From contig CAZWTK010000003.1 of assembly GCA_964636655.1 (NCBI GenBank), positions 19,112 through 83,111 on the forward strand: 64,000 nt of DNA, in the 5' to 3' direction. The stretch is from Fen-549 sp964636655 (GTDB lineage: Bacteria > Actinomycetota > Thermoleophilia > Gaiellales > Gaiellaceae). The notes under the pieces were generated by a model that was not told where the DNA came from, did not search any database, and saw nothing but the letters and a program-made list of their open reading frames with translations. Below are positions 44,121 through 53,052 of this stretch, piece after piece (within the stretch, counting starts at the first letter, position 1; each line of letters starts with the position of its first letter). Made by a program: the position numbers and the translations under genes.

Positions 44121-45461
44121 CTAGCTCTCCGTCAAGCGCGGCTGGACGAGTCGTGCCACCGCTCCCCACGCGACGAGCAACCCGAGCAGCCAGAGAGCCT
44201 CCGGACCGACGGTCGCCCAGGGGTGAAGGTCGTAGAGCGCCGAGGAGAAGAAGCGCTCTCCGTGGCTGAAGGGGAAGATGTCGCTGATCAGGCCGGCGGG
44301 CGGCGCGATCTCTCTGGGAATCAGGCCCAGCAGGACGATAGGAAGCGCCACCAGCAGGGCACCCAGCGTGGCCGAGCGGCCCTCGCGGGCCAGCGCCCCG
44401 ATGAGTGTTCCGATCGCTCCCAGCGCCGCGCCGAACAGCGTCACGCCTCCAAGCACGAGCGGAATCCGCTGCCAGGGCTGGCCGCCGCTTATGCCGCCGA
44501 TCTCGACGATCATGCCGAAGGCGAGCAGGATCACCCCGCCGACCGCGATGGAGATGATCGTCGCCAGCGCGATCTTGGCGGCCAGCAGCGAGAAGCGCGA
44601 GACCAGCCCTCGCCCGAGCAGGCAGGCGACGTTCTCGTCGCGCTCGGAGGCGGTGACCGCGGCGCCGAGAGCCAGCGCCAGAATGCTCACCGTCAGCGCC
44701 AGCGCGTAGGCCTGCATCTGCGCCGAGAGCAGCCAACCGCGTCCGCTACGGGTCGCGGTCGCAAGGCGAATCGGCTGAGCGACGGCGTGAGCCGAGACCT
44801 CCGAGGCTCGTAGCGCGCCCTCCGCCGTATCGAGGAAGCGTACGACCTCGGCTGCCTTGGGATTGTTCTTCTCCGACGCCAGAAGTGAGCGCGCCTCCTT
44901 GATCCCCAGCACCTTGTAGTTCGAGCCGAGGAAGTCGGCCGTGCCGCCGTTTCGGATGATCGAGATGTAGCCGATCGCATCCTTCAGATAGGCGTCCTGG
45001 AGCTTGCGGTTGAGGTTGTAGATGAGCGCCTGCATCTGTTGGGTCACCCGCGAGGAGATGCCACCCTGCGAGGTCTCGAACTCGACCTGCGGGTTGATCG
45101 TGATGCTCTTCAGATCGGCGACGAAGCCGCGCGGGATCGTGATCACGCCCACTACCTCGCCGGTGCGCAACGCCTGGGCGGCCTGGGCCTTGTTCATCCA
45201 CGAGATGTGCACGTTCTTGGCCACCTCGTCGATCAGGTTCTTGATGTGGTAGGTGTGGCCGGCGACGGTGGTCTCGGCCGGGATGTGGTCGAGGTCGACA
45301 ACGGCGATGCGCGGCCGCGAGTTGGCATAGCCGGCGACCGTGCCGACGAGCCCTGCGATCAGGAGCGGATACAGGGCCAGCAGGATCACCACCAGCGGCG
45401 CCCGGCGCAGCGAGAGGAGATCCTTTCGCGTCAGTAGCGCTGCGTCGCGCAAGGCTTTCAC
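44121..45461 (-). CDS. ABC-2 type transporter permease
   Basis: The 446-residue protein has one N-terminal membrane segment (PLVVILLALYPLLIAGLVGTV), a large extracytoplasmic domain of about 200 residues (HIPAETTVAGHTYHIKNLID...), and five C-terminal segments, the layout of ABC-2/YhgE-like exporters. The ATP-binding subunit is encoded immediately upstream with a 4-bp overlap. The substrate is unknown; such pairs export lipids, glycans or drugs. Confidence 0.88.
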   Translation of the reverse strand: MKALRDAALLTRKDLLSLRRAPLVVILLALYPLLIAGLVGTVAGYANSRPRIAVVDLDHIPAETTVAGHTYHIKNLIDEVAKNVHISWMNKAQAAQALRTGEVVGVITIPRGFVADLKSITINPQVEFETSQGGISSRVTQQMQALIYNLNRKLQDAYLKDAIGYISIIRNGGTADFLGSNYKVLGIKEARSLLASEKNNPKAAEVVRFLDTAEGALRASEVSAHAVAQPIRLATATRSGRGWLLSAQMQAYALALTVSILALALGAAVTASERDENVACLLGRGLVSRFSLLAAKIALATIISIAVGGVILLAFGMIVEIGGISGGQPWQRIPLVLGGVTLFGAALGAIGTLIGALAREGRSATLGALLVALPIVLLGLIPREIAPPAGLISDIFPFSHGERFFSSALYDLHPWATVGPEALWLLGLLVAWGAVARLVQPRLTES

Positions 45462-46108
45462 GGCTCACGCTCCCAGACCGCGTACTGCTCGGGGCTTCCG
45501 CCGAAGACCAGCCTGCCGGAGTCGAGCGCGACCACGCGTGTCGCATGGCGCTCGACCTCCTCGGGGTTCTGGCTCGAGAAGAGCACCGCGCCGCCACCGG
45601 CGACGTGACGCTCGGCCTCGCGCCAGAGAAGTGCGCGCTGCTTCGGGTCGAGCGAGGCGGTCGGCTCGTCGAGCAAGAGGACGTTTGGGTCGCCGAGCAG
45701 CGCGATCGCCAGGCTCAGGCGCTGTCTGTTCCCGATCGAGAGGTACGCGCTCAGGCGGTCGCTTGGAAGCGAGAAGCGCTCGAGCATTCGGGCGGCCGCC
45801 TGCCGGGGCTCGGCCATCTGCTCGAGGCGGGCGAACAGAACCAGGTTCTCCTGTGCGGTCAGGCGCCCGTAGTGAGCGGGCCTCTGAGGCAGCCAACCGA
45901 CCTTGGCCGAGCCGGTGACGGCGATCCGTCCCTGACTCGCCTTCAACGCCCCGGCCAGTATCGATATCAGCGTCGACTTGCCGGCGCCGTTCGGGCCCAC
46001 CAGCGCCACCGCCTCGCCCGAGTGGAGCTCGAGATCGATCGGCTCGAGCGCGATCACGCGACCGAAGCGACGGGACACCAAACGTGCCGCAAGCAGGGTC
46101 TCGGCCAC
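45458..46108 (-). CDS. ABC transporter ATP-binding protein
   Basis: The 216-residue ATPase has Walker A LVGPNGAGKSTLI, Q-loop VGWLPQRPAHYGRLT and Walker B NVLLLDEPTASLDP. The signature is LSIGNRQRLSLAIALL, altered from LSGGQ, and the H-loop His is replaced (LFSSQNPEEVERH). It may therefore be less active or regulated. It overlaps the permease gene by 4 bp and starts with GTG 46108, 1 bp after the AI-2E gene. Confidence 0.88.
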   Translation of the reverse strand: MAETLLAARLVSRRFGRVIALEPIDLELHSGEAVALVGPNGAGKSTLISILAGALKASQGRIAVTGSAKVGWLPQRPAHYGRLTAQENLVLFARLEQMAEPRQAAARMLERFSLPSDRLSAYLSIGNRQRLSLAIALLGDPNVLLLDEPTASLDPKQRALLWREAERHVAGGGAVLFSSQNPEEVERHATRVVALDSGRLVFGGSPEQYAVWEREP

Positions 46109-46109
46109 G

Positions 46110-47378
46110 CTACTTCCCGCTCTCCGGCTCGCCCGGCTTATCCGGGCCGGCCTCGTCTCTCTTCTCGGCGGCGGCCGGCGGCCGGGCCCGCTTCGATCTT
46201 GCCCGCTTTGGCTTCTCCTGCGAGGGCGGGGCCGGGGCGGCAGAGGCGCCGACCGGCGTCGCGGCGGCGGACGTCCAGGTCTCGAACGTCACTCGCTCCG
46301 AGAAGAACTCCCAGAGCGCGCGCAACACCGCGAGAAGCGGCAGAGCGACGAAGACGCCGAGGACTCCGTACATCTCCGCCCCGGCCAGCAGTCCGAAGAT
46401 TACGAGCAGAGGGTGCAGCCGAAGCGCCGTGCCCATCACCTTGGGTACCACGATGTGACCCTCGACCTGGTGGATGCCGAGGAAGAGCAGGGTCACCCAG
46501 ATGGCGGCGAACGGGTGCAGGACAATTGCGTAGAGGAAGGGCGGGATCGCCCCGAGCCAGGGCCCGAGGTAGGGGATCAACTCCGTGAAGGCGACCCAGA
46601 GCCCGAAGTAGAGCGCGTAGCGGTCGGCGCCCGGTAGCAGGCCGATAGCGCCGAACAGCCAGAGGCTCGCGCCGGCGCTGAAGCCGATGATCAGAGAGAG
46701 AAGGAGTTGCCCCTTTACGTAGCCGGCGAGCGCCTGCTCGAGCTGTGTGAGAAGCGGCGGCGCGCCACTTTTCGGCGGGAATCGGCGGTCGATCGTCGCG
46801 CTCAGCCGGTTCATGTCGAGCAGCATGTAGATCGAGACGACCACCACCAGCACAATGCTGAAGAGAATCTCGATCGCGCTTAAAGCGGCCCCCTCGATCA
46901 GGCTGATCGCCCTCGATGTAACGCCCTTGATGTCGATGCCGCGGACGAACTCGAGCCCCTGCTTGCGGATCTTGATTCGCTCGAGATGGTGCGTGTCGAG
47001 CCAGATCTGAAAGCGATCGACGTCACGCTCGGCGCCCGTTTGGTTCTGGGCGTTGGTCGTCGTGAAGTAGTTGTCGATGCGGTCGGCGCTCGAGCGCACG
47101 CGGTCGGTGCCGACGGTGGCCAGCGCGATCACGCAGAAGGTCGCGGCGGCGGCGAAAGAGAGGTAGACGATCGCGATCGCGATTCCGCGAGGGATCCAGA
47201 TCCGGCCCAGCGTCCGCACCACCGGGTTCAGAAGCAAGGCGATCAGCCCGGCCACCACGAAAAGAAAGACGGCTCGCCCAAGCGTGTTGGCGAGCGTCCA
47301 GGCGAGCAGCAAGAGGAGCGGCAAGCCGACGAGCTGGATCCAGCGAGGAATCGCGATTCTGGTCGCCCCGTCGGGCAT
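46110..47378 (-). CDS. AI-2E/PerM-family transporter
   Basis: The 422-residue protein has about eight membrane segments (LVGLPLLLLLAWTLA, AVFLFVVAGLIALLLNPVV, the conserved core YVKGQLLLSLIIGFSAGASLW, and WVAFTELIPYLGPWLGAIPP). A C-terminal cytoplasmic tail of about 50 residues is rich in Ala, Pro, Lys and Arg. Family members move small signals or act as Na/H antiporters. ATG 47378 is next to the first membrane segment; the longer frame upstream is antisense to the next two genes. Confidence 0.88.
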   Translation of the reverse strand: MPDGATRIAIPRWIQLVGLPLLLLLAWTLANTLGRAVFLFVVAGLIALLLNPVVRTLGRIWIPRGIAIAIVYLSFAAAATFCVIALATVGTDRVRSSADRIDNYFTTTNAQNQTGAERDVDRFQIWLDTHHLERIKIRKQGLEFVRGIDIKGVTSRAISLIEGAALSAIEILFSIVLVVVVSIYMLLDMNRLSATIDRRFPPKSGAPPLLTQLEQALAGYVKGQLLLSLIIGFSAGASLWLFGAIGLLPGADRYALYFGLWVAFTELIPYLGPWLGAIPPFLYAIVLHPFAAIWVTLLFLGIHQVEGHIVVPKVMGTALRLHPLLVIFGLLAGAEMYGVLGVFVALPLLAVLRALWEFFSERVTFETWTSAAATPVGASAAPAPPSQEKPKRARSKRARPPAAAEKRDEAGPDKPGEPESGK

Positions 47379-47462
47379 AGGCGGGATCGTATCGTGCCCG
47401 CCACGGCGTTCGGCGCCGTACGCGATTTGAAAGCGCGACACCTCTTCGGTACGGTGGCCTTC

Positions 47463-48260
47463 ATGCCTCACCGTGCACACGCGCGCCGGCAGCGCCGGCG
47501 CGCGCGGCGGCTGCGCGAGCCGGCCCGCCATGCGAGCCATTCTCGGCGCACCGTCTGGCAGGCCGCTCTGGGAGTTGCCGCGGCGATTGTCGCTCTCATC
47601 TTGGTGCTCAGCGCTTGGACCAGCGGGCGCCCGGTCTCGCCGCTGGGCACGATCGCAATTGCCGGCAAGGCGACGCCCGGCGGCGGGCCGCCGGCTCCGA
47701 TAGTCGTTGCCCGCGCGGGCGCGCTCTCCCTGAATCTGCCGGTCGCACGCACGGCTGTGACGGCGATCGGCTATCACGCCTCGCCCGACACCGTCGCTCT
47801 CTCGCCCGAGGGAACGCAGGTCAACCAGGGGCTGCTCGCTCGCTTCTTCCGCCGAATCTCCGGCGGCGGAGGCGGCGGCCTCAACTACTACGAGCTGTCG
47901 GGCGGAATTGGGACTCACAACGGCGCGCTCGATATCGGCGCCGCGCCCGAGACCGACGTCTACGCGCCCATCGACGGAGAGGTAGTCCAGATCGGCCCGT
48001 ACGTGATCAACGGACGCGACTGCGGCGTGCGCCTCGATATCCGCCCCGACGCCGACGCGACCGTGATCGTCTCGATGACGCGGATCTCGGGTGATCCGCT
48101 GCTCAAGATCGGCAACACGCTTCAGGCGGGCGTAACACGGGTGGGAAGCATCATCGATCTCTCCGGGCTCGAGCAGCAGAAGCTCGCCCAATACACCCAG
48201 GACTCCGGTAACCACGTCACGATCGAAGTCCATCCGGCCGCGATATCGGTCACCCCCTAG
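47463..48260 (+). CDS. Membrane-anchored M23/LytM-like protein, probably degenerate
   Basis: The 265-residue protein has an Arg-rich N-terminus, a membrane anchor at about residues 39-57 (ALGVAAAIVALILVLSAW), and a C-terminal beta-sheet domain with GTHNGALDIGAAPETDVYAPIDGEVV, close to the HxxxD half of the LytM site (quoted in part: HNGALDIGAAPETDVYAP). The second HxH motif is replaced by NHVTIEVHP. It may be an inactive LytM activator-like protein. It is divergent from the AI-2E gene and precedes the phosphodiesterase gene by 16 bp. Confidence 0.72.
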   Translation: MPHRAHARRQRRRARRLREPARHASHSRRTVWQAALGVAAAIVALILVLSAWTSGRPVSPLGTIAIAGKATPGGGPPAPIVVARAGALSLNLPVARTAVTAIGYHASPDTVALSPEGTQVNQGLLARFFRRISGGGGGGLNYYELSGGIGTHNGALDIGAAPETDVYAPIDGEVVQIGPYVINGRDCGVRLDIRPDADATVIVSMTRISGDPLLKIGNTLQAGVTRVGSIIDLSGLEQQKLAQYTQDSGNHVTIEVHPAAISVTP

Positions 48261-48276
48261 GCCGAGGACGACGGCG

Positions 48277-49056
48277 CTGCGCATCCTGTTCCTAGCCGAC
48301 GTCTTCGGCTCACCGGGCCGGCTTCTGCTCGAGCAAGACCTGCCGAGCCTGCGCGAGCGGCTGGCGATCGATTTCTGCCTCGTCAACGCCGAGAACGCCA
48401 CCAGCGGAGCGGGCCTCACGCCTCGGCACGCCGAGCGCATCCTCGCCGCCGGCGCCGACGCGATCACGCTCGGAAACCACGCCTGGCGAAGGCGTGAGAT
48501 CGTCGCCTATCTGGCGACCACAGATCGCGTCGTCCGTCCGGCGAACCTCGCGCGGCTTTCGCCCGGCGCCGGATTGAGCGTGCTGCCCGCGGCCGACGGT
48601 ACGAGCGTCGCGATCATCAGCCTGCTCGGAGCGCTGTTCATGAACGCCGCCCGCGGACCCTTCGAGGTCGTGGACGAGCTGGTCGAGGAAGCCTCGCGCC
48701 GGGCCTCCGTCGTGCTCGTCGACTTTCACGCCGAGGCCACGAGCGAGAAGGTGGGGCTCGCTCGCTGGCTCGACGGGCGCGTGACCGCGGTGTTCGGCTC
48801 TCACACGCATGTGCAGACTAACGACGCCCGCGTGCTCGCGGGTGGCACCGCTGCCATCACCGACGCGGGCATGACCGGGCCGCACGACTCGGTGATCGGC
48901 GTACGCGCCGAGCTCGCCATCGAGCGGATGCGCACAGGCATGCACGTGCGCTTCGAGCCCGCCGAAGGCGGCGTGCGAATAGAGGGCGCGCTCGTCGAAT
49001 GCGACTCGGGCGGCCGTGCGCTCAGTTGCGAAGCGGTCAGATACCCGACTGAATAG
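48277..49056 (+). CDS. TIGR00282/YmdB-family metallophosphoesterase
   Basis: The 259-residue protein has all metal-site motifs of the family: FLADVFGSPGR, LVNAENATSGAGLTP, ITLGNHAWRRREI, VLVDFHAEATSEKVG, VFGSHTHVQTNDARVL and AITDAGMTGPHDSVIGV. B. subtilis YmdB hydrolyses 2',3'-cyclic nucleotides. No ATG, GTG or TTG occurs in frame before the first motif; the first residues LRILFLADVFG begin at CTG 48277, with GAGG 9 bp upstream. A CTG start is therefore likely. The next usable start (TTG 48574) would remove half of the active site. Confidence 0.88.
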   Translation: MRILFLADVFGSPGRLLLEQDLPSLRERLAIDFCLVNAENATSGAGLTPRHAERILAAGADAITLGNHAWRRREIVAYLATTDRVVRPANLARLSPGAGLSVLPAADGTSVAIISLLGALFMNAARGPFEVVDELVEEASRRASVVLVDFHAEATSEKVGLARWLDGRVTAVFGSHTHVQTNDARVLAGGTAAITDAGMTGPHDSVIGVRAELAIERMRTGMHVRFEPAEGGVRIEGALVECDSGGRALSCEAVRYPTE

Positions 49057-50326
49057 GCGCCGGTTGCAGCGCGGTCAGCTCCTGCTCGCGGCTGCGCAGG
49101 TCGGTCAGCAGGGTGGCAAAGAGAGCGACCAGGACGACGTCACGCAGGAAGACGAAGGCGCTCTGCCAGGCGCCGAAGCCGATCGCGTAGTCCCAGTAGC
49201 GGTATGGGAACCAGAGCTGGGTGAGAACGAGCGAGGCCACTAGCAGCGCAGAAGCGGCGACACCGCGCCGGCCGCGAACGAGCAACACGAAGGGGCTCAG
49301 CCAGATCATGAACTGGGGCGAGAGCACCTTGCCGAAGGCCACGAAAGCCACGATGGCGGCGGCACTCGCCCGCGTGAGCCGCTCGCCGCTCGCCTCTCCT
49401 CTGGCGAACCAGACCCAGGTTGCGACGAGCGCTGCGGCTTGAAGCGCCGTCTGAACGATCGCTATCGCCCCGGCGCCGCTCCCGGCCAGGTTCTGCGAGC
49501 CCGAGCCGCTCACCGTGCTCACCCCGAGCCCGAAGAGGTGATGCAGGCCCACGAGCGAGGCCGCCCCAAGGCTCTCGATCTGTAACGGGCGTGAGAGCTG
49601 TACCGAGATGGAGTGCCAGACACCGTGGGGCGCGACGATCGCAAAGGGCGCGTAGCAGGCCGCGAGCGCCAAGAAGTAGATTCCCAGGCAGGCGGCGAGC
49701 TCGCGCCGGCCCATCCGCTTCCAGACCCAGATGCAGGCGATCGGAAGCAGTACGACGGGGAAGATCTTCACCGCCGTGGCCAGGCCGAGCCCGAGAAAGC
49801 CGACCCACTCGAGCCCGGCGAGAATCGCCACCAGGCCGGCCACGGCGATCATCACCGGCCAGAGGTCGAAGCGCGAGAGAATCACGGGGCCCAGCAAGAG
49901 CGGGGTGAGAGCCAGCAAGGAGAGAGCGGCGGTGGCTCGGCCGTTGGAGCTGCCGAGGCGGCGAAGCGCGATCGCCACTAGAGCAATCGAGGCGAGCCCG
50001 CAGGCCGCCATCAAGAACTCGAAGTTTCGGCGGTACTCGGCCCTAACGCGGTAGGGCTCTTGCACGGCGCCGGTGTTCTCGGTATTCCCGATCGCGGGAA
50101 GCACGAAAGCGGGCAAGGCGCCGGGCGGATACTCGATCGCGAAGTCGTGGTAGGGGAGGCTGCCGTGCGCCATCCAGTCGCCGTAACGCTGGTATAGGGG
50201 GGTGTCGATGATCTGGTGCTTGTCGTAGAAGCCGTGGTGAATCGCGGCCCAGGAGCCGAGGAAGAGCACCCCCGCGAGGCAAGCAGTGAGCAGCATCGAG
50301 CGCCTTGTGGCCTTCGCGCGAATCAA
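49037..50326 (-). CDS. GT87/DUF2029-like multipass glycosyltransferase
   Basis: The 429-residue protein has 10-11 membrane segments. After the first segment comes DTPLYQRYGDWMAHGSLPYHDFAIEYPPGA (in part, HDFAIEYPPG), the extracytoplasmic loop with the catalytic Asp/Glu region of polyprenyl-phosphate-mannose-dependent GT-C enzymes. It fits mannose transfer to envelope glycans. The start is not certain: TTG 50326 follows the upstream stop by 1 bp; CTG 50344 has a strong AGGAGG; ATG 50296 is also in frame. Confidence 0.78.
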   Translation of the reverse strand: MIRAKATRRSMLLTACLAGVLFLGSWAAIHHGFYDKHQIIDTPLYQRYGDWMAHGSLPYHDFAIEYPPGALPAFVLPAIGNTENTGAVQEPYRVRAEYRRNFEFLMAACGLASIALVAIALRRLGSSNGRATAALSLLALTPLLLGPVILSRFDLWPVMIAVAGLVAILAGLEWVGFLGLGLATAVKIFPVVLLPIACIWVWKRMGRRELAACLGIYFLALAACYAPFAIVAPHGVWHSISVQLSRPLQIESLGAASLVGLHHLFGLGVSTVSGSGSQNLAGSGAGAIAIVQTALQAAALVATWVWFARGEASGERLTRASAAAIVAFVAFGKVLSPQFMIWLSPFVLLVRGRRGVAASALLVASLVLTQLWFPYRYWDYAIGFGAWQSAFVFLRDVVLVALFATLLTDLRSREQELTALQPAPIQSGI

Positions 50327-50327
50327 C

Positions 50328-52082
50328 TCACGTAACTTGCTCAGCGTCCCTCCTCGCTCGAACGATGCCTCCGGCACCGGCCAGCAATGCGATGATGGCA
50401 AACGGGAAGAACCAAACGATATAGGTGTAGAACCAGTACGTCAGAACGAGCTCGAACCCCACCAGCAGCGCGCCGCTCAAGGCCGCGAGCTGCAGGGGCG
50501 AGCGCCGGCGCGGGTAAAAGGCACTGGCGACCGCCAGTATCAGCACGACGACGATTAGAGCGATCTGAACGGCGTGCAGATCGGGTAGCCCGGCGGCGTG
50601 GTACTGGCGCCAGTCCCAGATCGAGAACGGCGACTCGCGGCCGATCTGGCGGTGGAAGGTCTTGTTCCAGAAGGCGGAGATCGCCTTACGCAGGTTCGGC
50701 TCCAGCGCAAGCACCGACAGCGCCACAACGCTGGTGAACAGGAAGGCGGCGACGAAGCGGGCCAGGTTGCCGAGACTACGCAGTCGCAGCGCGTCCGGAT
50801 AGGTCGCCCAGAGCGGTGCCACGATCAGCGAGCTCAGTTTCGTCCAGCCCGAGAGGGCGACCGCGACTCCCTTCGCCCAGGCCGAGCTGGCGAGCCAGAA
50901 GCCCCAGATGAGAAAGGCGGGAGCGATCGCGTCGTTGGTGTTCGAGTTGGTGCCGTCCTGGGTGAGGGGGTTGGCGGCCCCGGCGATGGCCCGCGTCACC
51001 GCCTGTCGCGCGCCGCCGCCGCGGCGCCCGACGAGAGCGAGGCCGGCGATGCAGAGAAGATCGAACAGAATGGTCGTGAAGCGCACCGCCGGTAGGTCGT
51101 CCCACTTGTGCGACCAGCCGAACAGCTCGAGGCCCGGGATGTACGCGAGGTAGGCGACCGGGCCGTAGGTATCTCCCTCCGGGTTGATCGATTCGCAGCG
51201 TCCGTTCGGCTGGATGCGATCGTGGATGTTTCCCGCGGAGTCGGCCGGGCCGCAGGCTTTCAGCGTCTTGCCGTTCAGGTTTTCGACCGGGAAGTGCCCG
51301 TAGGGCGACTCGCCTGACACGATGCGCTCGGCGCCGATCACTCCCGCATAGCCGACGTCGATGACGTTGCCGTCGCGGATGTTCAGCCCGATGCGAAAGC
51401 CGATAGTGAAGACGGTCGCGGCCGCCAGCAGCCAGATGGGCCAGACCGGTCGGCTCGCGCTGACCGCCCTTCCGCGCAGGCCGACGTAGAGCAGGCGGCC
51501 GAACAGATAGAGAAGCGGTGGGTAGACGAGCGCGGCGCTCGAGAAGATGTGTCCGTGGTTGAAGAACCAGAGGCTGACCGAGAAGGAGAGCAGAGCGAGG
51601 AGGTCGAGATTGCGCAGCGACAGCGGCCGTCGCAGGTCGCCCAGCCCGATCAGGAAGAGCGCGCAGAATCCGAGCCACACGGGCAACGTGGTGATCTGCT
51701 TGCCGCCGAAGGCGCCGGGCGATCCCCGTGCCATTCCCCAGGCCACCTGCGGGCCGGTCCAGGCCTCGGTCACCTTGCCGCTGGCGTCGTCGACGCGGCC
51801 CTCGGCGATCTGCCCGGCCTTGGTGTCCCAGACGCGCTCGCGCCAGTAGCGCCCCTCGCTCACGAAGACGGATTCGTAACTCAGCCTGGAGCTCGGGTAG
51901 CGGGCGATCCAGTCGGCGACCCTGTCGTCCTTGAGAAAGATCGTCTGGGCCGAGGTCTCGTTCAGGCGCCTGTTGTCGTTCTGGCTGAAGGGGATGACCG
52001 GAGCTTTCTCGCGCCGAGCCGCCCCGGCGGGTGAGGCCGCGAGCGCAAGCAGGAAAACGAGAGCAAAAAACACGCCCGGCAA
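50328..52082 (-). CDS. Multipass GT-C-like membrane protein with extracytoplasmic N-terminal domain
   Basis: The 584-residue protein starts with a signal peptide (VFFALVFLLALAASPAGAA), then a domain of about 90 residues (ARYPSSRLSYESVFVSEGRYW; RVWDTKAGQIAEGRVDDASG) that looks like a PepSY-type fold. About ten membrane segments follow. The loop YGHFPVENLNGK...GDTYGPVAYLAYIPG resembles the DUF2029/GT87 catalytic loop. It is paired with the next GT87 gene, so both may act on the same envelope glycan. TTG start at 52082; GTG 52073 is an alternative. Confidence 0.75.
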   Translation of the reverse strand: MPGVFFALVFLLALAASPAGAARREKAPVIPFSQNDNRRLNETSAQTIFLKDDRVADWIARYPSSRLSYESVFVSEGRYWRERVWDTKAGQIAEGRVDDASGKVTEAWTGPQVAWGMARGSPGAFGGKQITTLPVWLGFCALFLIGLGDLRRPLSLRNLDLLALLSFSVSLWFFNHGHIFSSAALVYPPLLYLFGRLLYVGLRGRAVSASRPVWPIWLLAAATVFTIGFRIGLNIRDGNVIDVGYAGVIGAERIVSGESPYGHFPVENLNGKTLKACGPADSAGNIHDRIQPNGRCESINPEGDTYGPVAYLAYIPGLELFGWSHKWDDLPAVRFTTILFDLLCIAGLALVGRRGGGARQAVTRAIAGAANPLTQDGTNSNTNDAIAPAFLIWGFWLASSAWAKGVAVALSGWTKLSSLIVAPLWATYPDALRLRSLGNLARFVAAFLFTSVVALSVLALEPNLRKAISAFWNKTFHRQIGRESPFSIWDWRQYHAAGLPDLHAVQIALIVVVLILAVASAFYPRRRSPLQLAALSGALLVGFELVLTYWFYTYIVWFFPFAIIALLAGAGGIVRARRDAEQVT

Positions 52083-52108
52083 GAATCGGGCGCGAGAGAA
52101 ACGGACGA

Positions 52109-52561
52109 TCAGGTTCGGAACGACCAGAGTTTGTTTCCGATGAAGTTGATCGGCGTGACGAGCACGATCGCGCAGGCCTGCGAGACGATCTTTCCGCCCC
52201 CAAGCGCGATCAACAGCGATAGCAGAAGGATGTTCGCAGCGTACACCGACGTGGATACGACAAAGAAGCGGAATCCCTGGTAACCGAAGTGGCCGCGCTG
52301 GTCGCGGAACGTCCAGGCGCGGTTCCAGAGGTAGTTGTTGACCACCGCGACCAGGAACGAGATCGTCGCCGCGATGTAGTACTCGAGCCCCACCACATCG
52401 AGCGCGAGGGTGTATACGGCCAGATTGACGACGTAGCCGCTACCGCCGACGGTGGAGAACTTGGCCAGCTGAACCCAGTTGTGGCGTGCCCTCAGCGCGC
52501 GGCCGGCGCGCGAGCTCGGCTGTGCATTCGCGCCGGGCCGCCGGTCGGAGCCGGCCGTCAC
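52109..52561 (-). CDS. GtrA-family membrane protein
   Basis: The 150-residue protein has four membrane segments with the family motifs KFSTVGGSGYVVNLAVYTLA, FLVAVVNNYLWNRAWTFRD and FFVVSTSVYAANILLLSLLI, ending in the positively charged PINFIGNKLWSF. GtrA proteins are thought to flip lipid-linked sugars across the membrane, which fits the adjoining glycosyltransferase genes. GTG 52561 overlaps the PRC-barrel gene stop by 4 bp (GTGA). Confidence 0.9.
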   Translation of the reverse strand: MTAGSDRRPGANAQPSSRAGRALRARHNWVQLAKFSTVGGSGYVVNLAVYTLALDVVGLEYYIAATISFLVAVVNNYLWNRAWTFRDQRGHFGYQGFRFFVVSTSVYAANILLLSLLIALGGGKIVSQACAIVLVTPINFIGNKLWSFRT

Positions 52562-53052
52562 CTGCGGGCTGCCTTTCGCTGCCGTATGCGAACGTGCCTG
52601 GCGCCCAACTTTCGCAGCCGTCCGCTCTCTCCTTTCACGACAACCCGGGTCACCTCGCCGTCGGTGCGCAGGACGATGTCGCTGAGAGTCCCCACGCGGC
52701 GTCCGGCCAGATCGACGGTCGCTCCCCGCAGCGAGCGCAACGAGGCGCCGTGCTCGCCGTAGTACGCGCTCTCGTCGAGCAGAGCCAGGCTCGAGACGGC
52801 GTTGATCCGCCCGTTCTCGAGATCTGCCGCCGCCAGTGGCAGGAAGCGCTCCGCTCCCTGATCGCACCGAACGTTGAGCCCGACGACGCGGAGCCGATCG
52901 AGATCGACGAGCAGGTCGGTCGGGCGGCCCAACTCGGCGCCGTCCGCGCAAACCGGAAGCTGCAGGAGCTCGCAACCCGAGCTTGAGCGCTCACCGTCCG
53001 CCGCGCGATTGCGCCTGTCATCATCCCTAACGGATCGCGAATCCATGCTCAC
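52558..53052 (-). CDS. PRC-barrel domain protein
   Basis: The 164-residue soluble protein holds two PRC-barrel-like halves: ELGRPTDLLVDLDRLRVVGLNV and LRGATVDLAGRRVGTLSDIVLRT...VTRVVV (each in part). PRC domains bind partners in photosynthetic reaction centres and in RimM, the 30S maturation factor; the role here is unknown. GTG 53052 or ATG 53046 starts it, overlapping the acylphosphatase gene by about 25 bp. Confidence 0.75.
   Translation of the reverse strand: MSMDSRSVRDDDRRNRAADGERSSSGCELLQLPVCADGAELGRPTDLLVDLDRLRVVGLNVRCDQGAERFLPLAAADLENGRINAVSSLALLDESAYYGEHGASLRSLRGATVDLAGRRVGTLSDIVLRTDGEVTRVVVKGESGRLRKLGARHVRIRQRKAARR

Noticed and set aside
47379..48467. N-terminal extension of the AI-2E transporter frame by 363 codons
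   Set aside because: The extension is antisense to the M23-like and YmdB-type genes; the transporter begins naturally at ATG 47378 before its first membrane segment.
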